Positions 8,332 through 17,823 are shown, counted from the first letter of the stretch. The stretch: 64,000 bases of DNA from Streptomyces sp. T12 (GCF_028736035.1 NZ_CP117866.1:1364001-1428000), one strand, 5' to 3'. Numbers and translations are program-made. The notes: a model not told the origin generated them from the sequence alone.

Positions 8332-9003
8332 TCAAGCCCGGAGGCGACTCCCCGAAGCCGTGGCGAGCAGGCCGTTGACCACCAGTTCCGCCAGCGATTC
8401 CGCCGTGGCCGCCTGCTGTTCCGGTGAAGTGGGCTCGGGCCTGCCCAGGCGTCGTGCAAGAGGCACCTCGACCATGCCCGAGACGGGTGGGATGACGGCG
8501 AAGAACAGCACGTGCATCGGGATGGGTGCCATGCGCCCGGAGGCGACGAGCCGATCGATGCACGGCACCATGAGCTGCAGGGTCGGAGCGATATAGCGCT
8601 CGTAGAGGTAGTCCAACCGCTCGGTGTCCGAGGTGAATTCGTTGACGAAGATCCGCCCCATCATGGGCGTGCCCGCTGCGGCCTGGTAGAAGGCGGTGAC
8701 GGTCAGCCGCAGCTGCTCGGCATCGTCGAGCGAGGGATCGGCCTGCGGCAGGCCCGCCAGTTGCGCACCCAGCGCGTGGTCCACCACGGCGCGCCAGAAG
8801 GCGGCCTTGGACCCGTACCGGTCGTTGATGAAGTTGTGGCTCACGCCCAGGCGGCGCGCCAGCTCGCGAGCCGAGGCGTGGTCGTAACCCAGCTCCGCGA
8901 AGGCCTCCAGCCCGCGCAACAGGATGTTGTCCTCCTCGGGCACCGCGGGAGTGCCTGCTCCCGGGCGCCCCGGCCGTCGACCGGATTCGGCTCGCGCTCC
9001 CAC
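8332..9003 (-). CDS. TetR/AcrR family repressor
   Basis: A 223-aa regulator. The N-terminal helix-turn-helix includes GLEAFAELGYDHASARELARRLGVSHNF split over about residues 30-60, then a long ligand-binding domain. The frame opens as far as a GTG at 9078, but that codon lies inside the palindromic operator; the GTG at 9003 has GGGAGG five nucleotides ahead and fits the family better, so it is chosen. It is divergent from the MpaB-like oxygenase gene and probably represses that gene, the MFS exporter beyond it, and itself through the site at 9073-9110. Confidence 0.88.
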   Translation of the reverse strand: MGARAESGRRPGRPGAGTPAVPEEDNILLRGLEAFAELGYDHASARELARRLGVSHNFINDRYGSKAAFWRAVVDHALGAQLAGLPQADPSLDDAEQLRLTVTAFYQAAAGTPMMGRIFVNEFTSDTERLDYLYERYIAPTLQLMVPCIDRLVASGRMAPIPMHVLFFAVIPPVSGMVEVPLARRLGRPEPTSPEQQAATAESLAELVVNGLLATASGSRLRA

Positions 9004-9072
9004 TGATGCCTCCCACTTGTGTCTCGCCTCAGACGGACCCTCGACGGTACTGGGGTCCACGAACAGCTTACT

Positions 9073-9110
9073 TGACACCTGTCAGATTCTACCTAATCTG
9101 ACAGGTGTCA
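9073..9110. promoter_or_regulatory. Nested palindromic TetR operator
   Basis: Two perfect 16-bp arms, TGACACCTGTCAGATT and its complement, separated by 6 bp. Each arm itself holds an inverted pair TGACA-2 bp-TGTCA, so the site could bind two dimers. It lies between the divergent tetR and MpaB-like genes, which makes it the natural operator for that regulator. Confidence 0.85.
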
Positions 9111-9193
9111 GACGCCGCTGTTCGGCATCACCCCGCGGCTGGACCAGGCACAACGTGTGTCCGCCCTCGCCCCCACTCGAAAGTGAGAGCCAC

Positions 9194-10405
9194 ATGACCG
9201 CGCACTTTCCGCCTCGCAACCCCGCCGAACGAGCGGTCGGCACGGATGCGGCACCCCGTCGGCACGGCGCGGAGGCCGACCACCTGCTGCCCCAGCTCAC
9301 GGCCGGCGATCCGCTCGCCGATGCCGTCATCGCGGAACTGGACCTCCACGGCACGCGGGCCCGGCAGGCTCTCGACGCGGGCCTCGAACACGGTCTGGCA
9401 GGCCTGGACGACGAACCCCCCACGGCTGTCGCCGCACTGCTGAGGCAACTGGAGTCGACCCCTTCCTGGGTCGACCCCCTGATGCTCCATCGCGGCGATG
9501 TCGTGAGCCTGTCCGTGCCCCCCATGTGGTTCAGGCTCTGCTCGATCACCAGCGCGCTCGCCCACACCTACGCGTCACCGGCCACCGCACGCCAACTGGC
9601 CCGCACGGGCAGGCCGACGGCCATGGCCGCGCCCCGGCTCGCGGAGGCGGGGGTGTGGGCGCGGCAGACCATACGGCCGGGCGGGCTGCTGCGCGGAGGC
9701 CCGGGATACCTGGCCACGGTCCAGGTCCGGCTGCGCCATGCCCGCATGCGGGCCAGGGCCGTCGAGGACTGGGACACCGGCGCCCAGGGGCTGCCGATCG
9801 GCCGACTCGATCTGACCCGCACCTGGCTCGGCTTCACCCTCACCGCCTTCCAGGCCCTGGCCACCATCGGCATCGACATCAGTTCCGAAGATGAGCGCTA
9901 CCTCTACCGGTACTGGTCGTACGTCGCCCATCTCCTGGGACTGGACGAGAGCCTTCACCAGGAGCCGGCGGACCACGACGACGCCCACCGCCTGCAGTCC
10001 CTGCTGGACGCCACAACTCCGGCACCCGGCGAGGACTCACGCTTGCTGATCGCCGCCATGGTCGACGCACAGGCCCGCGCGACGGCCGGAGCGCCGGGCG
10101 TGGAGATGACCGAGGAGCAGGTGCGCTCCCTCATGCACAGCGTGCTCCGGCGGGCTCTCGGGGCGCACTGGGCAGACCGCCTGGGCATCCCCGCGGTCTC
10201 CGCCGCGACCGATCTCACGCCACTGATCAGCCAACTCAACCGGCAGGCCCGGTACTGGCAGACCTATTCCGCCGCCTCGGCCGATGAAGCCCGCCGTCAG
10301 GCACTGCGAGACCCGGTGCCGGAACCGAAATCAGCCGTGCTTCCCCACGGCACCTCTCGCCGGCGCAAGGCGGAAACCGATCGCCCGGGCTGCTGGGCGG
10401 CCTGA
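9194..10405 (+). CDS. MpaB-family (DUF2236) oxygenase-like protein
   Basis: A 403-aa protein beginning MTAHFPPRNPAERAVG. The middle carries RLDLTRTWLGF, GIDISSEDE and YLYRYWSYVAHLLGL, the features of the DUF2236/MpaB family, which includes latex-clearing protein; those members use histidine-bound haem b and are oxygenases. Here the substrate is unknown. It sits between a divergent tetR and an MFS exporter, an arrangement that suggests modification and export of a toxic compound. The start is the first ATG after the palindrome, and the 5' leader is 83 bp from that operator. Confidence 0.8.
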   Translation: MTAHFPPRNPAERAVGTDAAPRRHGAEADHLLPQLTAGDPLADAVIAELDLHGTRARQALDAGLEHGLAGLDDEPPTAVAALLRQLESTPSWVDPLMLHRGDVVSLSVPPMWFRLCSITSALAHTYASPATARQLARTGRPTAMAAPRLAEAGVWARQTIRPGGLLRGGPGYLATVQVRLRHARMRARAVEDWDTGAQGLPIGRLDLTRTWLGFTLTAFQALATIGIDISSEDERYLYRYWSYVAHLLGLDESLHQEPADHDDAHRLQSLLDATTPAPGEDSRLLIAAMVDAQARATAGAPGVEMTEEQVRSLMHSVLRRALGAHWADRLGIPAVSAATDLTPLISQLNRQARYWQTYSAASADEARRQALRDPVPEPKSAVLPHGTSRRRKAETDRPGCWAA

Positions 10406-10411
10406 TCCCCC

Positions 10412-10449
10412 TTCAACCACCGACCACGTCTTCAACCACCGACCACGTC
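10412..10449. repeat. Tandem 19-bp repeat and GTCACGTGAC palindrome
   Basis: TTCAACCACCGACCACGTC occurs twice back to back. The second copy runs into GTCACGTGAC (10447-10456), a 10-bp palindrome. A long pyrimidine tract (about 10491-10532) follows before the MFS gene. This lies in the 140-bp gap between the MpaB-like and MFS genes and may be regulatory or a recent slippage duplication. Confidence 0.6.
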
Positions 10450-10545
10450 ACGTGACGGGCTCCAACGACGCAGCCGTCCCTCCTCGCACCATCCCCCCTT
10501 CCCACTTCTCTTCCTCCTCTCTCTTCCTCCTCTGGAGTTTCCGTC

Positions 10546-12054
10546 ATGTCCCAGACCTCGACCGACACGCCGGACACGGGCACCGTGTCCTCGCTCCCGC
10601 CCTCCGAGGCGCCGCCGCGGCACCGCTGGTGGATCCTCGTCGTCATCGGACTGGCCCAGCTCATGGTCGTCCTGGACGCGACCATCGTGAACATCGCCCT
10701 GCCGTCCGCGCAGCAGGACCTGGGCTTCTCCGACGGCGACCGGCAGTGGGTGGTCACCGCCTACGCGCTCGCCTTCGGCAGCCTGCTCCTGCTGGGCGGC
10801 CGCATAGCCGACCTCTTCGGCCGCAAGATGACCTTCCTGGTCGGCCTGGCCGGCTTCGCGGGTGCCTCCGCCGTGGGCGGCGCCGCCACCAGCTTCGAGA
10901 TGCTCATCGTCGCCCGCGCCGGGCAGGGACTGTTCGGTGCCCTGCTCGCCCCGGCCGCCCTGTCGCTGCTGACCACGACCTTCACCGACGCTAAGGAACG
11001 CGCAAAGGCCTTCGGTGTCTTCGGCGCCATCGCCGGTGCCGGCGGCGCCATCGGCCTGCTGCTCGGCGGCGTGCTGACCGAGTACCTCGACTGGCGCTGG
11101 ACCCTCTACGTCAACCTGGTCTTCGCCGCGCTCGCCTTCGTCAGCGGTGCGATGCTGCTCCAGCGCACCACGCGCGACAAGAGCGCCACGATCGACATCC
11201 CCGGCGCCGTCCTCGTCGGCGACGGCCTGTTCTGCCTCGTCTACGGCTTCTCCAACGCCGAGTCCCACGACTGGAGTTCGCCGGCCACCTGGGGCTTCCT
11301 GACCGCCGGCGCCGTACTGCTCGCCGCGTTCACCTGGTGGCAGACCCGCTCCACCCACCCCCTGCTGCCCCTGCGGGTCCTGCTCGACCGCAACCGCGGC
11401 GCCTCCTTCATCTCCGTCCTGATCATCGGCGCCGGCATGTTCGGTGTCTTCCTCTTCCTGACCTACTACCTGCAGCAGAGCCTGGGCTACACCCCCGTCG
11501 AGACCGGCCTGGCCTTCCTGCCCATGGTCGCCGGCCTCATGATCGCCTCCACCCTCGCCTCCACGGTGCTCGTCCCCCGCTTCGGCCCCAGGCCGGTGGT
11601 ACCGCTCGGCATGGGCATCGCGGCCGCCGGCCTGGTCTGGCTCACCGGCCTCGACCTGACCAGCAGCTACGCCACGGACATCATGCCGCCGCTGATCGTG
11701 GCGGGCCTCGGCCTCGGCCTGGTGATGGCCCCGGCGATGAGCCTGGCCACGGCCGGCGTGGGCGCCGAGGACTCCGGCGTAGCCTCCGCCGCCGTCAACA
11801 CCATGCAGCAGGTCGGCGGCTCCCTGGGCACCGCCCTCCTCAACACCCTCTCCACCACCGCCGTCACCAACTACCTCGACGGCAAGAACCCCAAGGACCC
11901 CATGGTCCTCGCCCAGGCCGGCCTGGAGGGCTACTCCACCGCCTACTGGTGGTCCGCCGCCTTCTTCGCCGCCGGACTGGTCATCAGCGTCCTGCTCTAC
12001 CGCCGCGGCGTCCCGGCCACCGACCCCGACGCGGCACCCGTCGTCCACATGTGA
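10546..12054 (+). CDS. MFS drug exporter, DHA2 family (14 TM)
   Basis: A 502-aa transporter. After a short polar N-terminus it has about 14 hydrophobic segments, the DHA2/EmrB-QacA plan. Family motifs are visible: LDATIVNIALP in helix 1, GGRIADLFGRK in the first loop, and a motif C-like segment around GAGGAIGLLLGGVL. Such proteins export drugs or metabolites by proton antiport. TGGAG precedes the ATG at 10546. Probably controlled with the MpaB-like gene by the upstream TetR regulator. Confidence 0.92.
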   Translation: MSQTSTDTPDTGTVSSLPPSEAPPRHRWWILVVIGLAQLMVVLDATIVNIALPSAQQDLGFSDGDRQWVVTAYALAFGSLLLLGGRIADLFGRKMTFLVGLAGFAGASAVGGAATSFEMLIVARAGQGLFGALLAPAALSLLTTTFTDAKERAKAFGVFGAIAGAGGAIGLLLGGVLTEYLDWRWTLYVNLVFAALAFVSGAMLLQRTTRDKSATIDIPGAVLVGDGLFCLVYGFSNAESHDWSSPATWGFLTAGAVLLAAFTWWQTRSTHPLLPLRVLLDRNRGASFISVLIIGAGMFGVFLFLTYYLQQSLGYTPVETGLAFLPMVAGLMIASTLASTVLVPRFGPRPVVPLGMGIAAAGLVWLTGLDLTSSYATDIMPPLIVAGLGLGLVMAPAMSLATAGVGAEDSGVASAAVNTMQQVGGSLGTALLNTLSTTAVTNYLDGKNPKDPMVLAQAGLEGYSTAYWWSAAFFAAGLVISVLLYRRGVPATDPDAAPVVHM

Positions 12055-12125
12055 CCCGGTGGGCCGGGCGGACGACGAGACGCCCGGCCTCTCCTCCTGG
12101 ACCAGGGAGGGGTCGGTGAGGCCCC

Positions 12126-12145
12126 AGTGGTACTGCGGTACCACT
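12126..12145. promoter_or_regulatory. Perfect 20-bp palindrome upstream of ABC operon
   Basis: AGTGGTAC, 4-bp TGCG spacer, GTACCACT: both 8-bp arms match perfectly. It is 118 bp ahead of the ABC ATPase start. The operon encodes its own NarL-type response regulator, the obvious candidate to bind it; a terminator for the MFS gene is less likely because no U-run follows. Confidence 0.6.
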
Positions 12146-12263
12146 CGGGCGCCGAAGATTCTCCCGTGGTCCCGCAGTCCCGGGCCTCGACGCCCATAGC
12201 TTCGAACGCAGATGCCGCGCTGCATCCGCGGGCGGCCGAGTTCGAGTCGAGAAGGGCCCACCC

Positions 12264-13193
12264 ATGATCGAAGCACGTGAACTCACAAAGCGGTACGGGG
12301 ACAAGACGGTCGTCGACCACTTGAGCTTCACCGTCAAGCCGGGCGAGGTGACCGGCTTCCTGGGCCCCAACGGCGCGGGCAAGTCCACGACCATGCGCAT
12401 GATCATCGGCCTGGACGCGCCCACCGCGGGCTCGGTCACCGTCAACGGCAAGTCCTACGCCGGGCACGCCGCTCCGCTCCAGGAGATCGGCACCCTGCTG
12501 GAGGCCAAATCCGTCCACCCGGGCCGTACCGCCTTCAACCATCTGATGGCGCTCGCACACACCCACGGCATTTCCCGCCGCCGGGTGAACGAGGTCATCG
12601 AGCTGGCCGGGCTGACCAGCGTGGCCGGCAAGCGCGTGGGCGCCTTCTCCCTCGGCATGGGCCAGCGGCTCGGCATCGCCTCGGCCCTGCTCGGCGACCC
12701 GGCCATCGTCATGCTCGACGAACCGGTCAACGGACTCGACCCCGAGGGCGTGTTGTGGGTGCGCAACCTGCTGCGCTCGCTGGCCGACGAGGGCCGGGCG
12801 GTGATGCTCTCCTCGCACCTGATGAGCGAGACCGCGCTGATCGCCGACCACCTGGTGATCATCGGACGCGGCCGGCTGCTCGCGGACACCACGGTCGACG
12901 ACTTCACCCGGGAGGCCGGCGGCTCGGGTGTGAAGGTCGCCACCGCCGAAGCCGTGAGGCTGCGTTCGCTGCTGGCCGGCCCGGACGTCACCATCAGCTC
13001 CTCCTCCGCCGAGGAACTGGTGGTCAGCGGACGGGACGCCCGCGAGATCGGGGCGATCGCCGCTCGGCACGGGGTGGCGCTGTACGAACTCACCCCGCAG
13101 TCCGTCTCCCTGGAGGCGGCGTTCATGGAACTCACCCGCGACGTCGTGGAGTACCAGAGCGCTCCCGCCGGCACCGAGCGAAAGGCCGCCTGA
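12264..13193 (+). CDS. ABC transporter ATP-binding protein
   Basis: A 309-aa ATPase with Walker A GPNGAGKST (about residues 38-46), an ABC signature SLGMGQRLG, and Walker B IVMLDEPVNGLD. The order and the C-terminal extension fit bacitracin/lantibiotic-type exporters. GAAGGG precedes the ATG at 12264. The stop overlaps the ATG of the permease gene by one base (TGATG), so the two are translationally coupled. First gene of a four-gene operon with permease, sensor kinase and response regulator. Confidence 0.93.
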   Translation: MIEARELTKRYGDKTVVDHLSFTVKPGEVTGFLGPNGAGKSTTMRMIIGLDAPTAGSVTVNGKSYAGHAAPLQEIGTLLEAKSVHPGRTAFNHLMALAHTHGISRRRVNEVIELAGLTSVAGKRVGAFSLGMGQRLGIASALLGDPAIVMLDEPVNGLDPEGVLWVRNLLRSLADEGRAVMLSSHLMSETALIADHLVIIGRGRLLADTTVDDFTREAGGSGVKVATAEAVRLRSLLAGPDVTISSSSAEELVVSGRDAREIGAIAARHGVALYELTPQSVSLEAAFMELTRDVVEYQSAPAGTERKAA

Positions 13194-14026
13194 TGACCTC
13201 CATCACCCTTGCCCCGGAGTCCCCCGGCACGACGGTTCACAAGGTGACCGGCCGCCGGGTGCTGCGCTCGGAATGGGCCAAGTTCTGGTCGCTGCGTTCC
13301 AGTTGGATCACGCTGGCCGTCGCCGTGGTCCTGCTGATCGCCTTCGGCGCGATCGCGGCCGCCACCTACAGCCCGGACGCCGCCCCGAACCAGGGGCCGC
13401 CCGGCCCCGGATCCGGCGACAGCGACGCGGTGAGTCTGGCCCTGACCGGCGTGACCTTCGCGTCGCTGGCCGTAGGCGTGCTCGGGGTGCTGCTCTCCGC
13501 GGGCGAGTACAGCACCGGCATGATCCGCTCCACCCTCGCCGCGGTGCCGCGCCGGCTGCCGGTGTTGTGGGCGAAGAGCGCCGTGATCGGGCCGATCGCC
13601 CTGGTCCTCACCACGATCGCCGCGCTGGCGGCGTTCCAGCTGGGCACGCTGGGCCTCGACGGCGAGAAGATCGCGCTGTCGCTGAGTGACGACGGCGTGC
13701 TGCGCAGCCTGGCCGGCGCCGGCGTCTACCTCGGTCTGGTGGCCGTGTCCGGCGTGGCGCTGGGGATGCTGCTGCGCTCCTCCGCCGGAGCCATCGCCGC
13801 CCTGGTCGGTATCCTGCTCATCCTCCCCGGCCTCGCCACGCTGCTGCCCGACTCGGTGTACGACAACATCAACCCCTACTTCCCCAGCAACGCGGGCTCG
13901 GCCGTCTACGCCCTGCACCAGTCCTCCGGCTCCCTGTCGCCCGGGGAGGGACTCGCGGTCTTCGCCGGCTGGGTGGCCCTGGCCCTCGCCGGGGCGGCCT
14001 TCCGCCTGATCCGGACCGACGCCTGA
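13193..14026 (+). CDS. ABC-2 type permease
   Basis: A 277-aa membrane protein with about six hydrophobic segments: one after WSLRSSWITLAVAVVLLI, a pair around residues 80-130, and three towards the C-terminus. The N-terminal EWAKFWSLRS stretch is typical of ABC-2 permeases paired with such ATPases. A proline/glycine-rich extracellular loop (PDAAPNQGPPGPGSGDS) lies between segments 1 and 2. It begins at ATG 13193, overlapping the ATPase stop, and is followed 17 bp later by the sensor kinase gene. Confidence 0.9.
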   Translation: MTSITLAPESPGTTVHKVTGRRVLRSEWAKFWSLRSSWITLAVAVVLLIAFGAIAAATYSPDAAPNQGPPGPGSGDSDAVSLALTGVTFASLAVGVLGVLLSAGEYSTGMIRSTLAAVPRRLPVLWAKSAVIGPIALVLTTIAALAAFQLGTLGLDGEKIALSLSDDGVLRSLAGAGVYLGLVAVSGVALGMLLRSSAGAIAALVGILLILPGLATLLPDSVYDNINPYFPSNAGSAVYALHQSSGSLSPGEGLAVFAGWVALALAGAAFRLIRTDA

Positions 14027-14043
14027 TCCGCGAACCAACGACA

Positions 14044-15423
14044 ATGAGGTCCATGAGTCCACAGCGCGAGGCAGCCGCCGCGCCGACCGCCCGGGGAGCG
14101 CTCCCGGCGCCCTCCGGGCTCGACGACGCCTGGGCGCACCCGCTCCTGGGCCGTCTGCTGCGCGGGCAGAGCCGCCATCGTGAACTGGACCGACGCCATC
14201 CATGGCTGCTCGACACCGCGGTGGTACTGGTCGTCGCCCTCGTCAGCCTGCCCGACCTGCTCTCCGCCGACAGCAACGGTCCCTTCGGCGAGACAAGCAG
14301 CCGCGGTCACCTTCCGACCGCCGCCCTGTGCGTCTTCGCCGCCGCGCTCATCGTGCCCCTGTGGTGGCGCCGCCGGGCCCCGGCCGTCACCTTCTTCGTG
14401 GTCATGCTGGTGTCCATGGTCCAGTGGTCGCTGGGTGTCTGGCAGCAGGCCGGCATCAGCGCCCTCGTCGCCCTGTACACGCTGGCCGTGCGCGGCTCCC
14501 TGCGCGTGCTCGGCTGGGCGGCCGCGCTCACGTTCGTCAGCCTGACCATGGCGGTCTGCCTCCTGGTGCGGGTCGAACGCCCACTGCCCGGCCTGTTCTT
14601 CCTGCTGGGAACCGCGACAGCGGCCGTCGCCGTCGGCCTGACCCTGCGCATCCGCCGGATGTATCTGACGGCGCTGGAGGACCGCGCCACCCGCCTGGAG
14701 ATCGAGCGCGACCAACGCGTCCGGCTCACCGCCGCCGCCGAACGCGCCCGGGTCGCCCGCGAGATGCACGACATCATCGGCCACAACCTCTCCGTCATGG
14801 TCAGCGTCGCGGACGGCGCCGCCACCCTCGCCGCCAACCGCGACGAGCGGTCCGCCGAGGCCCTGCGCATACTCGGCGACACCGGACGCCAGGCCATGGG
14901 CGAACTGCGCCGCGTGCTGGGCGTCCTGCGCCAGGAGCAGGAGGAGGAGCAAGAACGGCTGCTCGGTCCGCAGCCGGGCATCCGTGACCTGGACCCCCTT
15001 CTGACGCGGGTCCGCGCGGCGGGACTGACGGTGACCTACCGGACCGAGGGCGCGCTCGACTCTCTCGACAGCGGTGTACAGCTCACCGTGTACCGCATCG
15101 TCCAGGAGGCATTGACCAACACCCTCAAACACGCCGGGCCGGGCTCCGCCGCCGAGGTCACCGTCGCCGCAGACGCAGGCCGGCTGCGGATCCGGGTCAC
15201 CGACACCGGAACACCGCCGGGGACCCCCGTACGCGAACAACGGGGGTTGCAGACCGGCGTCGACCCCGGCCACGGCCTGGTCGGCATCCGACAGCGAGCG
15301 GCCATGTACGGCGGTGACGTCACCCTCGGCCCCCGCGACGCCCGGCCCGGCTGGATCGTGGACGTCGTGCTCGACGTACCCTCCGCACCCGCCCTGTCGG
15401 CATCGGGAGAGCTCCTGCCGTGA
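14044..15423 (+). CDS. NarL-type sensor histidine kinase
   Basis: A 459-aa kinase (456 if ATG 14053 is used). Several membrane segments fill residues about 60-200; the phospho-acceptor box is EMHDIIGHNLS, so His is near residue 241, typical of HisKA_3 kinases. A HATPase_c domain follows, with VQEALTNTLKHA (N box) and GHGLVGIRQR. An acidic QEQEEEQE linker precedes it. The GTG of the response regulator overlaps its stop. Function: membrane sensor for the upstream ABC exporter operon; the signal, perhaps a cell-envelope drug, is inferred. Confidence 0.93.
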   Translation: MRSMSPQREAAAAPTARGALPAPSGLDDAWAHPLLGRLLRGQSRHRELDRRHPWLLDTAVVLVVALVSLPDLLSADSNGPFGETSSRGHLPTAALCVFAAALIVPLWWRRRAPAVTFFVVMLVSMVQWSLGVWQQAGISALVALYTLAVRGSLRVLGWAAALTFVSLTMAVCLLVRVERPLPGLFFLLGTATAAVAVGLTLRIRRMYLTALEDRATRLEIERDQRVRLTAAAERARVAREMHDIIGHNLSVMVSVADGAATLAANRDERSAEALRILGDTGRQAMGELRRVLGVLRQEQEEEQERLLGPQPGIRDLDPLLTRVRAAGLTVTYRTEGALDSLDSGVQLTVYRIVQEALTNTLKHAGPGSAAEVTVAADAGRLRIRVTDTGTPPGTPVREQRGLQTGVDPGHGLVGIRQRAAMYGGDVTLGPRDARPGWIVDVVLDVPSAPALSASGELLP

Positions 15424-16088
15424 CCACCGTACTGATCGCCGACGACCAGCCCCTGCAACGCATGGGGTTCCGCATGCTCCTGGAGGGCACTCCCGGCCTG
15501 ACCCCGGTCGGCGAGGCCGAGCACGGGGCCGAGGCCGTCCGCCTCGCCGCGGAACTCCGCCCCGACGTCGCCCTCATGGACATCCGCATGCCCGGCATGG
15601 ACGGGTTGGAGGCCACCCGCCGGATCATCGCCGCCGGCGGCCGTACCCGCGTCCTCATCGTCACCACCTTCGACCTAGACGAGTACGCCTACGAAGGCCT
15701 GCGCGCCGGCGCCAGCGGGTTCCTGCTCAAGGACGCCCGACCCGAGGAACTCGTCGCGGGCATCCACGCGGTGGCGACCGGCGACGCCGTCGTGGCCCCG
15801 AGCCTGACCCGGCGCCTCCTGGACGCCTACGCTCACCAGGTGCTCGCCCCGCCCGGCATCCCCATGGCCGAGGACCCCCGACTGCGGACGCTCAGCGACC
15901 GCGAACGAGAGGTCCTGGTTGCCATCGGCCAGGGCTGGACGAACACCGAGATCGCCGAGCGGCTCGTCCTCACCGAGTCCACGGTGAAGAAACACGTCGG
16001 CCGGGTCCTCGCCAAGATCGGGGCGCGCGACCGTATTCAGGCCGTGATCATGGCGTACGACGCCGGACTCGTCAGGGCCAAACCGTAG
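15420..16088 (+). CDS. NarL/LuxR-family response regulator
   Basis: A 222-aa regulator with a receiver domain (DDQPLQR, phospho-acceptor Asp about residue 54 in LMDIRMPG, and conserved Thr and Lys as in VTTF and LLKDA), then a C-terminal LuxR helix-turn-helix (TLSDREREVLVAIGQG, NTEIAERLVLTESTVKKHV). GTG start overlaps the kinase stop by four bases (GTGA). It likely controls its own operon, perhaps through the palindrome at 12126-12145. Confidence 0.95.
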   Translation: MTTVLIADDQPLQRMGFRMLLEGTPGLTPVGEAEHGAEAVRLAAELRPDVALMDIRMPGMDGLEATRRIIAAGGRTRVLIVTTFDLDEYAYEGLRAGASGFLLKDARPEELVAGIHAVATGDAVVAPSLTRRLLDAYAHQVLAPPGIPMAEDPRLRTLSDREREVLVAIGQGWTNTEIAERLVLTESTVKKHVGRVLAKIGARDRIQAVIMAYDAGLVRAKP

Positions 16089-16091
16089 CCC

Positions 16092-16112
16092 GGGAGGGAC
16101 AGGCCCTCCCGA
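16092..16112 (+). terminator. Hairpin after the response regulator
   Basis: CGGGAGGG, 5-nt loop, CCCTCCCG, starting 4 bp after the stop codon. No strong U-run follows, as is usual in Streptomyces. Confidence 0.55.
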
Positions 16113-16351
16113 AGTGCTCATGCTGTTGGCCAGGGCCTGCCGCGACGAGGCCGAGGCAGACTTCGACCACCTGTTCGGGGGAGCCTGGAAGCTGACGCGG
16201 CCCGAATTGGGCCCTCATGCACTGTTTGCCGATGGAGGAACCTATGAATCTGAGAGTTCGCTGAGCATTCGGCGCTCACATTCGTATCTGAGGACGCGCT
16301 TCACCCATGCCGGAAGCCCTGCCGGCTCCGGAGATGTCCTTGAGAGGCCCG
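16113..16351. other. Intergenic region before DUF1996 gene
   Basis: About 240 bp with open frames but no recognisable protein. The promoter of the DUF1996 gene is expected here. No repeats or operator were noticed. Confidence 0.35.
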
Positions 16352-17809
16352 ATGAGACGCAACACGCGAAGAAGATCGAAGACTGCCCGCCGGGCGGTAG
16401 GCGCGGCGGCCGCACTGGCCATCGGGGCCGGTGGACTGGTGGCGGTCAACATCTACGCCTCGGCCGACGAAACCGGCGCGTCGAAGGGCTCTGCCCAGAA
16501 CCAGGTGCTCGCGGCCGGCACCTCCACCATCGACTGCCCCGACGTCGGCCAGCGGTTGACATCAGTGCCCGCCCAGGCGAAGGCCCAGGTCGACAAGGAA
16601 CTGGCACTCCTCGACAAGCAGATATCCGAGGCATACCAGCGCCTTTCCACCTCCCAGAAGGCGATTGCGCAGGACCCCAACTTCGCCCAGAACGCGATCG
16701 TGGGTCCGCTGAAGGACAAGCGGAAGGCGACGATCGACCGGATCGCCACCGCCATCGGCCGCGTGGCAGCCAAGCCGCAGGGCCTTGACGCACTGGCGGC
16801 CTGCACGCTGCGTGCCACCGGCAACCAGCCCACCCCCGGTCAGGGCGGCAACAACAACCAAGGTGGCAACAACACCAATGCCGGAGCGACCGGCAACGGC
16901 CCCGCCGCCGCCGACTTCGTGGACATCACCAAGGTGAAGTCCAATGTGCGCACGCCGGCCAAGTCGGCGAGGGCTTCAAGGGGTGTCTTCGTCAGCAAGT
17001 GCGGGGTGAACGCCAACAAGCTGTACAACAGCGACAACGTCATCGTCGCGCCGGGCGTCACCAACGGCGCACACCACGTGCACGATTACGTCGGCAACCA
17101 GGACAACGACGCCTTCTCGAGCGACCAGGACTTCGCCAAGGCCGGGACCAGCTGCCAGAACAAGGGCGACAAGTCGTCCTACTACTGGCCGGTGCTGCGC
17201 CTGCAGGACGGCACCAAGGAGTTCGACGCGGGCAAGCAGGGCGGCGGCGCCGAGGGCAACACGGGCCGGATTCTGACGGCCAGGCAGGCCACCTTGAACT
17301 TTGTGGGCAGCCCCCGCGGCAAGGTGGTGGCGATGCCCAAGTTCCTGCGCATCATCACCGGTGACGCCAAGGCGTTCGTCAACGGCACGGCCAACGCCAA
17401 CGCCTCCTGGAGCTGCACCGGCTTCGAGAACAAGGTGCAGTTGAAGGACAAGTACCCCCTCTGCCCGTCAGGCAGCGACGTGGTGCGCACCTTCAAGTTC
17501 CAGAGCTGCTGGGACGGCAGGAACATCGACAGCGCCAACCACCGTACGCACGTGGCCTTCGCCGACGCGGCCGGCAACTGCCCGACCGGCTTCAAGGCCA
17601 TCCCGCAGTTGGTGCAGCGTCTGGTGTACGACGTGGACGCGCCCAGCATCAAGGACAACGGCAAGACCCGTCCGTTCTTCTCGCTGGACAGCTTCCCCGA
17701 ACAGCAGCACAAGCCGGTCACCGACCACGGTGACTTCATCAACGTCTTCGACGCGAAGCTGATGAACAAGGCGGTCCTGTGCATCAACACCGGACGTAAG
17801 TGCAGCTGA
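16352..17809 (+). CDS. Secreted DUF1996-domain protein
   Basis: A 485-aa protein starting [17 protein letters not shown], a basic N-terminus followed by a hydrophobic [15 protein letters not shown] signal or anchor. A helical segment (about residues 55-135) is followed by a Gly/Asn-rich linker and a DUF1996 domain with [23 protein letters not shown] and YYWPVLRLQ. Cysteines are paired, consistent with export. DUF1996 proteins are common in Streptomyces and fungi; their activity is not known. A TGAGAGG site precedes the ATG at 16352, preferred over the upstream in-frame 16307. Length is ordinary for actinobacterial members. Confidence 0.88.
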   Translation: MRRNTRRRSKTARRAVGAAAALAIGAGGLVAVNIYASADETGASKGSAQNQVLAAGTSTIDCPDVGQRLTSVPAQAKAQVDKELALLDKQISEAYQRLSTSQKAIAQDPNFAQNAIVGPLKDKRKATIDRIATAIGRVAAKPQGLDALAACTLRATGNQPTPGQGGNNNQGGNNTNAGATGNGPAAADFVDITKVKSNVRTPAKSARASRGVFVSKCGVNANKLYNSDNVIVAPGVTNGAHHVHDYVGNQDNDAFSSDQDFAKAGTSCQNKGDKSSYYWPVLRLQDGTKEFDAGKQGGGAEGNTGRILTARQATLNFVGSPRGKVVAMPKFLRIITGDAKAFVNGTANANASWSCTGFENKVQLKDKYPLCPSGSDVVRTFKFQSCWDGRNIDSANHRTHVAFADAAGNCPTGFKAIPQLVQRLVYDVDAPSIKDNGKTRPFFSLDSFPEQQHKPVTDHGDFINVFDAKLMNKAVLCINTGRKCS

Positions 17810-17823
17810 GTCCGAGTACCGAG

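Noticed and set aside
9004..9078. N-terminal extension of the TetR protein
   Set aside because: It would put the start codon in the operator; the GTG at 9003 has a clear ribosome site.
16114..16351. Coding ORF between the response regulator and DUF1996 gene
   Set aside because: The frame lacks a ribosome site and family features, and ends up out of frame with the DUF1996 gene.
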